A DNA stretch of 64,000 bases, from NCBI RefSeq assembly GCF_963678975.1, contig NC_089281.1, positions 2,730,437 to 2,794,436 on the forward strand. Reading direction: 5' to 3'. Source of the DNA: Dysidea avara. Its lineage: Eukaryota; Porifera; Demospongiae; Dictyoceratida; Dysideidae. The position numbers and the translations under genes are program-made. Shown here piece by piece: positions 11,789-22,800 of the stretch. Each line of letters starts with the position of its first letter. The first letter of the stretch is position 1. The notes beneath the pieces are model-generated. The model was given only the letters and a program-made list of their open reading frames with translations. It searched no databases and had not been told where the DNA came from.

Positions 11789-13686
11789 CCACAGTGACTG
11801 GTCACCTAGTTCTATAGTGACCTTGTCAAGGAGATACATGCAGCCACTTACCTATTTCACTACATCACATGAATACTAAAAAATGTCACTTCTACAGTAC
11901 ATGTAGCTTTAATGAAAGTATATCTTTTTAACTGCTATGAGGAAGAACTAAAAGGTTGTTCTTTGCCAGGTTGTAGCTATGACACAGAAAGTGCCATGCA
12001 TGTATGGTAGTCAAGTTATTAGCTACATCAATAACCTCAGTAAAAGATTTGATTCTAAGAATGCACCAGAACACATGTAATTCTTCAAACTTTAGAAGTG
12101 ACACATAAATATATCAATGTACTATAGTAGGTTAGTGATCTCAATGTACTAATAGTTAGTGATGGCTCAACTGTCCATTAGCTAACCACTAGGTGTCTAG
12201 CTAATTAGATCTGTTCAAATGATATTACAATAATATTTTAGTTGCAACATTTTCAACAAGCCATAAATTTATGACTTAGCATCGTAACTGGAGATGATTT
12301 GAATGGTACACATTAGCACTGTTGTTGTGGAGCATTACTGTAAAGGCATATATACCTCAATGGTAACTTACCCCTTGCTTACTAAATACAAGTATAGAAA
12401 TATTATCCGAGAATTAAAATTCTGGAACACAAGAAAGTTCTAATCAAAGAATCAATTCGCAATACTATAACTATAATCATGGTGGCATTTTGGTATTAGT
12501 AGTTTGTAATACAATATACCAAGGCTAAGTACAATCATGATAGTGTGCATATAATATACGATTACTATCTGAAGATTTTATCCAACTAGAATCTATGTAT
12601 CATAAATCCTGCATATTCACTATTCTGTTCACAATTAACATTCAACTTTTCATCAGTGTTCTGCTGAATAATATCTACAGTAGTACACCTGTACTCAGCT
12701 CTATTATACAACACGCAAGTCAGTTTTTCTTTTAAAACTATGTGCACTGTCAGGCTACATCGAAACACCTTGCATGCATACATCAACCATCAGAACAAAA
12801 CAAAAGTACCACTCAGACTATACCCGTAGTATACCAGAACTATAATTATGTATACAATGGAATTTGGTAATGTGGACAACACCAACTGGACACGTGCTGA
12901 GAAAACTTAGGTACTTAGTTACATATGCTGACTTATAACATTACGGCAATATTAATCAGGACAATATTCAGTTTCTGTTATACTTCAAATATAATTTATA
13001 GACTACTAGCATGTAGAGGATAGATTTTTAATAGTAATATCTTAACCCAAGTCTACATGTTAACATGTGGATCATATAGGTATCATAACTCTATGGGAAG
13101 ACCAAGCTGATATTATTTTTCCTAAAGTAGCAAGGTTGTTGTTTGGAAAATAATGCCTGGTTGCTCATCACATGTGTAACATTTACCTATTATAACCATA
13201 ATTACACAGCATGTAAATCAAATTTGACAAGTTCACTTTTAATGACATTTATTGGTAATAAAGAACTATTGATAAGGTCAAGCTTGAGGTGTCAGTGTTT
13301 GCTCTCCCATCATTCTTGGTATCATAAATCTAGTTATGTGTTGTGTATAATTTTCTATATTAGCACTCATGATTAGGCTCAGAAACAACCATACATAGAC
13401 CTGACAAAATAGAACTCTTACAGTCCATAATTATTTTCTGCAAACATCAAAAATTATAAGTACCACTGTAAGTGAATTTAGTAAGCACACCAGAGAGACA
13501 AAGACATCTATGTAATTTGACCAGATGTTGTCTGATATCCGGACATTATCATAAGCCCTGAAGCACTTGCACACCCAGAAAAGTAAACATTATCCCTTAG
13601 CAAACCTTTCCCAGCATTAATTATATCATATCTGAATTTCATTTGTACAGCAACCTTTGCTAAATTACTAGATACAGACAGAAAAA
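11789..13686. other. Gene-free stretch downstream of H6PD
   Basis: No exon or RNA gene recognised. The last few hundred bases before 13687 must hold the 3' UTR of the minus-strand H6PD-like gene, but I could not fix a polyadenylation site with confidence. Confidence 0.5.
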
Positions 13687-16035
13687 TTATTCTAAGCACT
13701 TTTGATTCACATACCAGACAACGTTTGGCTGATGTAGTAGTTTAGCTGCAGGAAGATCTGCTCCTTCCCCTCTCATTAACACCTTCACCACATCACACTT
13801 GCTAACATCGACCGCAAGAACAGCAACACTGCGTCCCAACAAGATTGCTTCTGTGGTCAATGTAATTCTGTCCTTAATCTCAACTGGATGAGACTCAAGC
13901 AATGTAACACGAGTCACTAGGGGATTCGACTGGCTTAAATACTCAGTAACATTCGGGAATAGGGAGGCAACATGACCATCTACCCCTAGTCCAAGTACTA
14001 TCATGTCTAAGGAGTTACTAGATATCATGGAATGTAACTGAGTAGCATAAGTTGGTGCTACATCATGGCAGCTGCCATGCTGTTCTATCATGGGATGAAT
14101 ATTGTTCCTAGGGATGGATACAAATTGTAGCAAATTTGTCTCAATATTTTGTATATTTGAATGAGGGCTTCTGTGGGGTACACACCTTTCATCAACTTGC
14201 CATATATGGATGTGCTTCCATGAAAAATTGTTAAAATTTGTAGCCAAATTTTGGTAAAATATTAAAGGACTAGTGCCCCCTGGTAGAGCAATATGAACTG
14301 AATGTCCATTCGTTTCAGCTTGTGTTGATAACTCTACAAAAAGCAATGATAACTTATCAGCTAATTCAAATTTGTTACCCATAATCACTCGGGAATTACA
14401 CATTTTACTGGCCTCATCTGATTTATCTTGTAACACTTGAAAGGACGATAAATCTTCTTTATCACTCTGTACGGCATGTGTAAAGTACAATCTAGAACCA
14501 ACCCTATTGTATTGCAACAGTTCTATAGTATCTTCAGTGTAAAGTTGTATTTGTGGATTGACTGAGTCAATTTCTGCTAATAGAGGACTCCAAATATTCC
14601 ACAATGCTAATAGCCTTTCTGTGCCAACAAATTCATTTTTATCACCAGTTAATGCAGAATGTAGCAAATTGGTATAAGCATTGTTAGCTATAGAACTAGC
14701 TTCATCGCTGATGTAGTAATAATGTCCACATGCCATTTCAATGTCATCTTTCTTCCAATGTTCACTAGGTAAGATTAAATTACTAAATAAATCTGATACC
14801 AAAATTCCTGGAAATCCAAACTGACCATCTTGAATTATAAAGATTATTTCAGGGCTACAAACAGACGTTGTAAAGAGCTGAGGTGAAACCAAACTGTCCT
14901 TAAATACTACCCTGACATACGATGATTTATTACCTAGGGACTTGCCTGATGTCAGAAACAATGGAACTCCATTCCATTGAGGCAATTTTGAGAACAGTAC
15001 TACACTAGCATACGTTGGTGTCTGGGAAACATTCTGAAGATTTTGTAGCACCCCATCAGAAACTAAGTGGGCTACATAGTCATTATACTGCCCAAGAACT
15101 GTACTATACAGTCTAGGAGGAAACAAACTGTGTAAAAAATGTATCTTGCTTGAGTCTTCACCAGCTATCTGTGTAGGAAGGCCCATTGTCACCAATGCCA
15201 ACATTTCAGACAAATGGTTTTGGAAAACATCTCGGATGATGCCATATTGATCATAAAATTTTGTACGACCACCGCAATCAACCTTCTCTTTGATAGCCAC
15301 CTCAATGTGGCTGATATGATTTGTGTTCCACAGGTCATCTAATATTTCTCTGTTAGCACTCCTAAACGGTAAAATCTGCTTGATACCCTTTTTACCAAGG
15401 TAGTGATCAATCCGATATATCTCTTCCTCTCTTAAGTACTGACTTAACTCTTCATGTAAAGTTACCGCAGATTCTAAGTCACTTCCAAATGGTTTCTCCA
15501 GAAGTACTCTAATCCAGCCCGCACCTTCCTTGGGACGGAAGTAAGTGTTCAAGTACTTGACAATGCCAGCATAAGCATGTGGTGGCACCGACAGGTAGAA
15601 CAACTTACCTACCACACATGAATGACACTGTTCATCTATGCTTTTAAGTTTCTCTGATAATAAAGAATAATCTTCTTCATGCTTCAGCCTGTGATAGGAG
15701 ACCAGTCTGGAAAACTGTGTCTTGTGTGTGTTACATGTTGAAGTTGCTGAACACTTCAGTGTATCCTCCAAAGCTGCGAGAATTTCATCTCCTTTCGATG
15801 ATGGTTCTCTTGAAGATGCAGTAACGCTGATGATTCTACATTCATTGTCAATATCCGACAGCGAAACGTAGTTATCAAAGATTGCGGACCAGAGATACCT
15901 CTTTGCTAGATCCCCCGTAGCTCCCTGCAACACTACGTGTATTTTGCATTCCGTGTCACTAGCTAGACATCCGAGATCGAGTCCGAGAACAAGAGAGAGC
16001 AATGCGGTCACCCGCAAAATAACCGAATGAGCCAT
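13687..16035 (-). CDS. H6PD: H6PD-like GDH/6PGL bifunctional endoplasmic reticulum enzyme
   Basis: In animals this enzyme oxidises glucose-6-phosphate to 6-phosphogluconolactone and hydrolyses the lactone, supplying NADPH inside the ER lumen. The 782-residue frame starts with a signal peptide (about residues 1-25, hydrophobic ALLSLVLGLDLGCLA). GATGDLAKR at 38-46 is the nucleotide-binding loop. RIDHYLGK at 208-215 is the G6PDH catalytic signature with its histidine. From about 540 comes the 6-phosphogluconolactonase half, with ALPGGTSP, IWQVDERCVP, and LGLGVDGHVASLFPN. The length is near that of vertebrate H6PD (about 790). It is uninterrupted by introns. No KDEL-like ER retention signal is visible at the C-terminus (NQKCLE), so retention would need another means. 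It is divergent with the sarcoglycan-like gene. Confidence 0.93.
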   Translation of the reverse strand: MAHSVILRVTALLSLVLGLDLGCLASDTECKIHVVLQGATGDLAKRYLWSAIFDNYVSLSDIDNECRIISVTASSREPSSKGDEILAALEDTLKCSATSTCNTHKTQFSRLVSYHRLKHEEDYSLLSEKLKSIDEQCHSCVVGKLFYLSVPPHAYAGIVKYLNTYFRPKEGAGWIRVLLEKPFGSDLESAVTLHEELSQYLREEEIYRIDHYLGKKGIKQILPFRSANREILDDLWNTNHISHIEVAIKEKVDCGGRTKFYDQYGIIRDVFQNHLSEMLALVTMGLPTQIAGEDSSKIHFLHSLFPPRLYSTVLGQYNDYVAHLVSDGVLQNLQNVSQTPTYASVVLFSKLPQWNGVPLFLTSGKSLGNKSSYVRVVFKDSLVSPQLFTTSVCSPEIIFIIQDGQFGFPGILVSDLFSNLILPSEHWKKDDIEMACGHYYYISDEASSIANNAYTNLLHSALTGDKNEFVGTERLLALWNIWSPLLAEIDSVNPQIQLYTEDTIELLQYNRVGSRLYFTHAVQSDKEDLSSFQVLQDKSDEASKMCNSRVIMGNKFELADKLSLLFVELSTQAETNGHSVHIALPGGTSPLIFYQNLATNFNNFSWKHIHIWQVDERCVPHRSPHSNIQNIETNLLQFVSIPRNNIHPMIEQHGSCHDVAPTYATQLHSMISSNSLDMIVLGLGVDGHVASLFPNVTEYLSQSNPLVTRVTLLESHPVEIKDRITLTTEAILLGRSVAVLAVDVSKCDVVKVLMRGEGADLPAAKLLHQPNVVWYVNQKCLE

Positions 16036-16117
16036 CCGACCGATTTTTGAATGATTTCCCGTATCAATATGTTATTTTGTCCGATAACCGTTTGTTTTGG
16101 CATGATGTTTTGGAGTG
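16036..16117. promoter_or_regulatory. Bidirectional promoter between H6PD-like and sarcoglycan-like genes
   Basis: The two start codons are only 82 bp apart, on opposite strands. Both 5' UTRs and core promoters must therefore overlap here, or initiation lies inside one of the genes. No clear TATA box is seen. This is inferred from spacing only. Confidence 0.6.
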
Positions 16118-19100
16118 ATGACGGATAAGCGCTTTGTAGTCTCGTTACTGTTTTCCTTGTTGCGTCTCTGCATCTCGCAGACAACTGAAGTTCAAGTTGG
16201 AATGTTTTATTATCAGGAACTTGCTCCACAATTGTTTAACTCAACCGGTAAGAAACATGATCTCCCTGCTCCGCCCACAAATTTAAGGTTTTTATTTGTA
16301 TTTTCGTAGGTGAACGAGTTAGTGTGCACTATTCAATTTCAAGCGAACCATTTGCAGGACTCCCCGCTTGGCTGAACTTCTATCAACGAAACAGCTCAAC
16401 GCCTGGGATTTTATACGGCACGCCCACTATACGTGATATTGGAAGACTAGACGTTCAAGTGATAGCAATCAACAGGAACACCTTTGATAATTTAGTGGTG
16501 ATCGTATCTATCGATGTAGCCGAGTATGTGGCAAAAACTGGTAGGTGTACAATAGATATACCCCTGGAGGGTCTGCTGATAAAAAATAAATACTAATATT
16601 AGTAATAATAATAAATAGATATAGCTAGCTAGCGAGGGCCTCACTGTATGTGTAATCTGTGATTACAAAGCAACTTTATCAAGCGTACACTATACGGCAC
16701 AAATGCACTACTGAAAAAGGTCAAAAAATCTGCTTTGTAAGGCCAGTGCACGAATATGCTGCAATTGTGTGGGACCGGCCCCAACCAGATACCGTGACTG
16801 ATGAAAGTTTGGCACAACTTAAGTTTGGCGAATTCTCAAATGAATCAGTATACCAAGCAGGTTAACAGATGAAAATTTGGAAAATTTATAATATTGAGCA
16901 ATGTAAACTGTAAACTAGCTAATTGGCAAATACATTTTAGAGAATTTAGTTTGATTCGCCAAATTTAATCACGCCAAACTTTGTTCATTTATAGTATTGA
17001 GAAATTTAACGAAGTATCATTTAGATTACTCTATCGACTTGTTCATTACTAATAATAACTTTGATGGGATTCTCATGGGAGGCACATTGACGTCACTGAC
17101 CACTGTCATACAAACTGTCCTTCAGTCACCTGATCTACTAGTGGAGAGTGTGGTCCATCCAACATTCAGAGGAGACAGTCTTCCTCTACCAACTAAAGAC
17201 AACGTGTATGAAGGGTAAGTGGACCATGCATGCGTGATTGTGGGTAAACCTTGAAGATATATATATATATTCAGGCATCACAGCTATAAATAAGTAAAAG
17301 ATACATAGGGCCAATACTTCAGTATTGTAGTATTTCGAAATTTTAGTCATGAGCAGTATTTTATCAAATACAGCTTTTATACAAGCCACAACAAGGGAAT
17401 ACATTTACTGTAGTGGTATATACAAGAACACAGCAACACACTGTACGTCAGACTTTTCTTACATTGTTCACAGCGTATATGTGATATTTGGGAATGTACG
17501 AGAAGGCTATGAGAGGGCTAGTTCTGATAACATTACAGCAGTGATGGAGACTTGCAGTCAATCAGACATGGACCTCAGTAATCTTCCACAACTCTTCTAT
17601 TCAGCTCAGCCATTTGATATTGATTGGTGTAAAATGATCGTAAGTATTTTCCTTGATCATGTAGTAATAATTAAATATGTAGTTTCATGGTATTATACCA
17701 TTATTGCCCAGAGTGTTAACATTTTGCTGTTAAAATTAACATTACTGCTATTCCATAACACAAGTATTAAAACTTTGGTCAAAATTTTAATTTCTGATTG
17801 TCCAGTTCGTCAAAATTACTTGTGCTATATAGTTTTGTTAGCCCCCACCTAAAACTGAACAATTGAGTCCAATTAACGATACACGAGTCCATGGCAGCAC
17901 TTTTGTAGTGCCCCACCTACTGTAGCTAGCCACAATCTATCCAGGGAGTGGCTATGAATGGCATCCATTGGTGATACTAGAATAGCAACATAAGTAAATT
18001 ATATGCAGTAGCTTGCTAGCTATGCACCATGTCATAAAGCCTCACAACATTAAAACTGTAGTATTTGAATATGTTTGTACATATCTCAGTACATATAGTA
18101 CATCCTCACTAAGTTCAATTCCAGAATGCTTAACAATTTAAACAGTGTGACTGCTTAATTAGAGTATTTTATCTGTGTAATGTGTGTTCTATTGGAGTAG
18201 TTGATCTGAGGTCTACAGAATTGAGTCCACTGATAGTATAACCACAATAGTGGGTTAATAATAGGAATCACCCGTTTGCAAAATCCTAATAAAACGCACT
18301 ACCTTGGAAAGCATTCACTGGTGGCTTTTTGCAAGGAGTATAGGTCCACTGGTAAGCATCAAGTAAAAGGAAACCGTTAGTGTATTTTAGACTAAACTGA
18401 AATGCCATTTGGAAAGCATGCTACCATTCTGGATAATGATGAAATGAACAAGAGAAGTAGCTAGTGGATCAGCAGGGGCGGATCCAGGGGGGAAGGGCTT
18501 TGGGGGCTGAAACCCCCCCCCCCCCTTCATATTTAGGCTTTACTTGATCAATATGTATAATGAAATTTTGTATTAGCATAATTATATGATCACTAATAAT
18601 ACAAATACTCATAAAACCACCTTATAAACATCTTTCCAAGGTATTATCAGTGGATTTATGCTAAAGTTTATGCAACAAGGACCCGGATCAACATTGGAGG
18701 TGTACAAGATCGAGATACTCTAATAGAGCAGTCAGCTAACTACTCTAATAGAACATTCATTGGAAACATGTAGTTGGTTCTGTTATGGAATTTTTCCAAA
18801 TCCGCCTGCACTTATACATACAATGAAGTGCATTAGTCTGTTTAAAGGGCTTCATTCATGCATCTACTTGTGTAGTTAATATGTATGGCAATACTTAATT
18901 CAGGTACACAATTTCCATTGAAAATGCTCTCAGATTCAATCTTGTATTGTTCAAATTTCAAAATTTTCCACTTTCAACATTATTATTCTAACATGCACCT
19001 ATTCAGTGTTGTGCAATTGTGAGAGGGGTGCATCATGTACTTGGTTGTCTGTACCTACCCAAACTTTTCCATTAGCAAAATGCTTCAGAGAGCCATACCT

Positions 19101-22100
19101 ATAATCTAAAGGCAGTATATAAAATATCACAGGTATGAATTTTATGTGGAAATGTCTCCAAATTGCAGTCTTTTAGCATCTATTTTTCAAAATTTCCTGG
19201 GGGGGCATGCCCCCAGACCCCCCTAGTCCCAGCATGCTTTGCTGGGAATGCTTCACACACCTCTACCCAAGGGATTAGTACCTTGAGTTAGCCCCCCCTT
19301 TTATAAATCCTAGATCCGCCCCTGATCAGGGGGACTCAAAGGGCTCCATGGAACCCCCAGATACCTGCCTGAGTGAGAGCTGCTGACAATTAAGTTTTTC
19401 TTCTATTCAATAAAACTAAAATCAGTTTACAGCAATAATACTTCAAATATCACTTGAAACTGCTATCTTTCTGAGATAGGCAATATCTTTCTGTGATAGG
19501 TGCCTCTAAATATAATGCCCAGGGCCGCCCACAGGGGACGTGGGGGGAGGGGAGGAAACTGAGGCATTTTGCCCTGGGCCCCAGCCACAAAGAGGCCCCA
19601 TCAAGCCTGTTTAAAAGATCAATATACTCTAATAGAGCAGTCAGATTTAGATACTCTAATAGAGCAGTCACGGTATTCTTCAGAGAAGCAGTGTAGCAAG
19701 CTTATGAATAAGGAGATATGGATGGTGAGGGGTAGCTATTGTCATTGTCAGTATGTAATGACCTTTTGTTTTTTTTTGGTCTTCGACTTACAGCTTGGGT
19801 GAAGTTGTGATTCAAAGTGGAAACCTCCTTGCCCCTGGGGCCCCACTTTAACTTTTTGCCCTGGGCCCCTTAATTTCTCTGGATGGCCCTGATAATACTG
19901 TCATTATCTTCTAAAGCTATTGCAGCAACTGTTAAAAACTTCAGTTACATTTCTAAATGGTTAAGATTTAACAGTGAAACATTATTGGGAAGTCTACCAT
20001 TAAGACTGGAACTTCCTCTTTTAGAAGTCTGGATCCGCTGTGCCTGTAGTGAACAGTGTTGGGAACAGCAAACATTCAGAAACGTAAGTAGTTATAAGTT
20101 AACTTTGCTAAAAAAGAACACTTGTCCCTGATGATATTGGACAGCTTACTCAGTGCTGCAACATCTACAACACGTGTCCACGGGTGTACATGTTGTATAA
20201 TACCATATTGCATAATGGTATGTAACTGTACTGTAGCTATGCCTGGACCAGACTGTGATGCAAAATGCATTTAAACATATCGCCAAACTAATTACTTTAT
20301 TTCACATGTGATCCAATCTGGGTCAGACCCAGAGAATTTATAAAGCAGGTCAGACCCAGATAACCCAGACAAATGTGACCCAGCTAGATGACCAGACCTG
20401 GCTGATCACAACCTTCCTTGACAATCTATAAACAGTATAGGACCTAAGTTGTGTTAGTAGCATACCACTAGTCACCTTGTGTATACAGTTGATATAATCT
20501 ATTCAGATTAATTTACCACTAAGTAAACACCCTATCCAATTACTCTAAAAGTAAGGTGTGCAGTATTTATTGACGTTAACTGTTTTGCTAATTGTTCTTC
20601 TTATCACACATTTAAAGTACTGGTGTTGCCTCTATATTATACTTGGGATATGAATGACAACACAGTGAACTCACTGCACATCTTCAGGAATTGTGTATGC
20701 ATACAGTATAATTTATATTGCATGGCATATAGGTAAAGTCATGTTTTGAAATTTACATATAGTTAATAAGGAAGGATTCAGAGGACACTACTGCTTCTTC
20801 CACTACCCAGTCAGTAGCGGAGACTGGTACAACAGCAGATGACTCTACCTCCAGGAATATAGCAATAGTGATCTCGTTTCTCATCTTATTTGTGGTTGTG
20901 ATAATTATTAGCTACTTGGTTATTGGTTTCTGCTACAATCGTTATCAAACACAGTAAGTAATACTACTTGTTGATTAATGCTTTCTGTGTTAGTAAACTT
21001 AAACACATCTACCATTAACGGCCCAACATAAGCTGGAGAATTGACATGTTGATATATCCAATAAAAGTTTGCTACTGAATTGTTAATTTTGGTAATGTGT
21101 AATAATTTGAGAATAGAGTTTACTTTCCGTCACCAGTTTATAAAGGCTTTAGTCCCACTGAACTTCCACTGTTTGTGGTATTAGTCATGTGCATGTATGT
21201 ATGTGCCATTTCTAAGTACAATTTTGAATGTGTTTCTGGAATATTTTACAAGAAGCAATTTAAACATACATGTACATAATACAAGTAAGGAACACTGGTT
21301 ACAGGAGTTTATAAGTGCCAAAGTAAGCTCCTGCTAGTTACAGTACCGCTCAAATGTAACGTCGTCTCGCAAGAGTGCAAGCTATTAAAAATCTTGCTAA
21401 GTAAGGGCATGTCACCCATTTCGCTCACGAATATTCATCCTAAGCAAAACAGGGTGAATAGTCTCAAGCAAATTGGGTGCCGTGTCCTTTAATTAGCAAG
21501 TTTTTTAATCACTCGCACTCTTGTGAGACAACGTTACATTTGAGTGGTACTGTACGTAGCTGCATTTATCAAAAATCAAATATTTTTTTTGCTGTGTGAT
21601 GAAGTAACATGCAATAATTATGGCACATGATTTCTGTACATTAATTTAATATAATACTCTTTTACAGAAGAAGAGTTGATGAATCAGGTAAAAGATACAA
21701 GAAGAAAGAGTTCAGAAAAGATGCACAGTCACTCACACTAGCCAGTGCTCAGATGGAGCTAAGACAGTTGTCCTTCTCTCCTCCACCTGATTATCCTACC
21801 AGTGGAGTACTCACTACTCCATCACCGTAAGAGATTAGCACAGTGTGTCACCAAATACTCTATATACTCATACTCTTAAAATGCTGCTCAGTATAGTGAA
21901 TCTGTTTGGATTAGCCCCATCATTTAGCATCCGTTTTGCTTAAGTAGAACATACAGTCAGTAACAAAACCACTCTAATTGAATAGTCACCATTGAGATGC
22001 ATATGAGAATAGTTTGTCATGAAATGATACAGAATTTTCAAGTACAGCACTAGGATGCATACATATACACTGTATCTTACACCACTTAGTATCACCAGTA

Positions 22101-22800
22101 TGAGTTAGCTAACACTAATAGAACAGTGGCATTAATTTTAAGGAAGTGGTTACTGAACTGATATTTTTTACTTGAGTGTTGTATTGTGCTCATAAGTTTT
22201 TTTATGAGTTTGAGGCGAGCTATAGGGTTGGAGTGAGCACAGCCACCTCCTCGAGCTAGGACGTTTGTTTTGCTTGTTCCAATCCTAGTTTGCATCGAAC
22301 TCACTAAAGCTTACCTTTATAGAGATAGTGAAATCCATCATTATGCCAAACAGGCAAACACCAAACTAACATTAGGGTTAGGGTCAGGTTAATTCAGCTT
22401 TGGTTTCTTCTTCACCTGGGTGTATGTTCTGTTTACTATATACAGGTTACTTCTTGAGTCACATTTATAAGGGAGATGGGTATAGCTGTAGCACAGCTGG
22501 TAGGTAGCATACTGACCTCACACACTGATGGTCCAGGGTTCAAGCTCCAGATGTTTTGTGTGTTTGTGTTTCTTTTTTGCTTTGTTAGTAACTGTTTTGT
22601 CTAAGTATAATTGGTACTAGCTTTTTAATACTTTACTAACCATTCCTCTCTTCAATGTGTATTTCAGGACATCTTCAATTGATGGGTGGAGGTTTGATGA
22701 TCCTCCACCATACCAGTACCCACTTCATCTCATCCAGTCACCTCCTCCATTAAATGATGAACTGACTCTTGAACCAGCAACTGCCACAACATTGTTGTAA
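16118..22800 (+). CDS. Alpha/epsilon-sarcoglycan-like membrane protein
   Basis: Predicted type I membrane protein of the dystrophin-associated complex family. Exons read: 16118-16247, 16310-16540, 16995-17214, 17474-17639, about 19926-20083, 20763-20953, 21668-21826, 22668-22800. A signal peptide leads. Exon 2 encodes a cadherin-like dystroglycan-type domain (PAWLNFYQR, GILYGTPTIRDIG, INRNTFDN). Exons 3-4 carry LPLPTKDNVYEGVYVIFG, then DIDWCKM, matching epsilon-sarcoglycan order. Exon 6 has the transmembrane helix (IAIVISFLILFVVVIIISYL). The tail has SPPPDYP and DDPPPYQYP. All junction phases agree except into exon 5: exon 4 ends in phase 0 and exon 5 needs phase 1. One small exon in the repeat-filled intron is therefore missed, or a boundary is wrong. 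The start is the ATG at 16118; an upstream GTG is ignored. Confidence 0.85.
16806..16980. repeat. MITE in sarcoglycan-like intron 2
   Basis: The ends are inverted copies: left AGTTTGGCACAACTTAAG then TTTGGCGAATTC, right GATTCGCCAAATTTAATC then ACGCCAAACT. TTTGGCG is repeated within each arm. Just 5' (16659-16800) a frame contains RPVHEYAAIVWDRP, resembling a LINE tail, so retroelement debris may adjoin. Confidence 0.6.
18473..19324. mobile_element. Non-autonomous DNA transposon, CAGGGGCGGATCC ends, 5-bp target duplication
   Basis: It begins CAGGGGCGGATCCAGG and ends CTAGATCCGCCCCTG, flanked on both sides by ATCAG. Near its right end is a GGGGGGCATGCCCCC tract. It lies in the sarcoglycan-like intron 4. 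No transposase is encoded in the 852 bp. The element at 47139 has the same organisation. Confidence 0.7.
19520..19891. mobile_element. hAT-like MITE, CAGGGCCGCCCA ends
   Basis: Starts CAGGGCCGCCCACAGGGG and ends CTGGATGGCCCTG. Flanks are ATAATGCC and ATAATACT, a likely 8-bp duplication with two changes. Repeated GCCCTGGGCCCC occurs inside, plus two copies of the ACTCTAATAGAGCAGTCA motif. It ends 34 bp before sarcoglycan-like exon 5, so it may have affected that splice acceptor. Confidence 0.65.
20285..20440. repeat. Fragment of the GGGTCAGACCC repeat family
   Basis: Contains CACATGTGATCCAATCTGGG and several GGGTCAGACCCAGA blocks. They match, in reverse orientation, the terminal region of the element at 28336-28999. 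It is a partial copy in the sarcoglycan-like intron. Confidence 0.5.
21341..21552. mobile_element. Palindromic MITE with TA target duplication
   Basis: Arms of about 90 bp: the left begins CAGTACCGCTCAAATGTAAC, and the right ends GTTACATTTGAGTGGTACTG. Inside each arm follow GTCTCGCAAGAGTGC-like and TAGCAAG blocks. TA flanks both ends, as for Tc1/mariner-type MITEs. It lies in the intron between the transmembrane and tail exons of the sarcoglycan-like gene. Confidence 0.75.
22488..22558 (+). repeat. tRNA-like sequence, probable SINE head or tRNA relic
   Basis: TAGCACAGCTGG fits an RNA polymerase III A box and GGTTCAAGCTCC fits a B box about 45 bases later. The T-stem and acceptor stem do not pair well, so this is not an intact tRNA gene. 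Confidence 0.3.

Noticed and set aside
19450-19802. Overlapping frames on both strands near 19.6 kb
   Set aside because: They lie in a hAT-like MITE with inverted ends; coding appearance is by chance.
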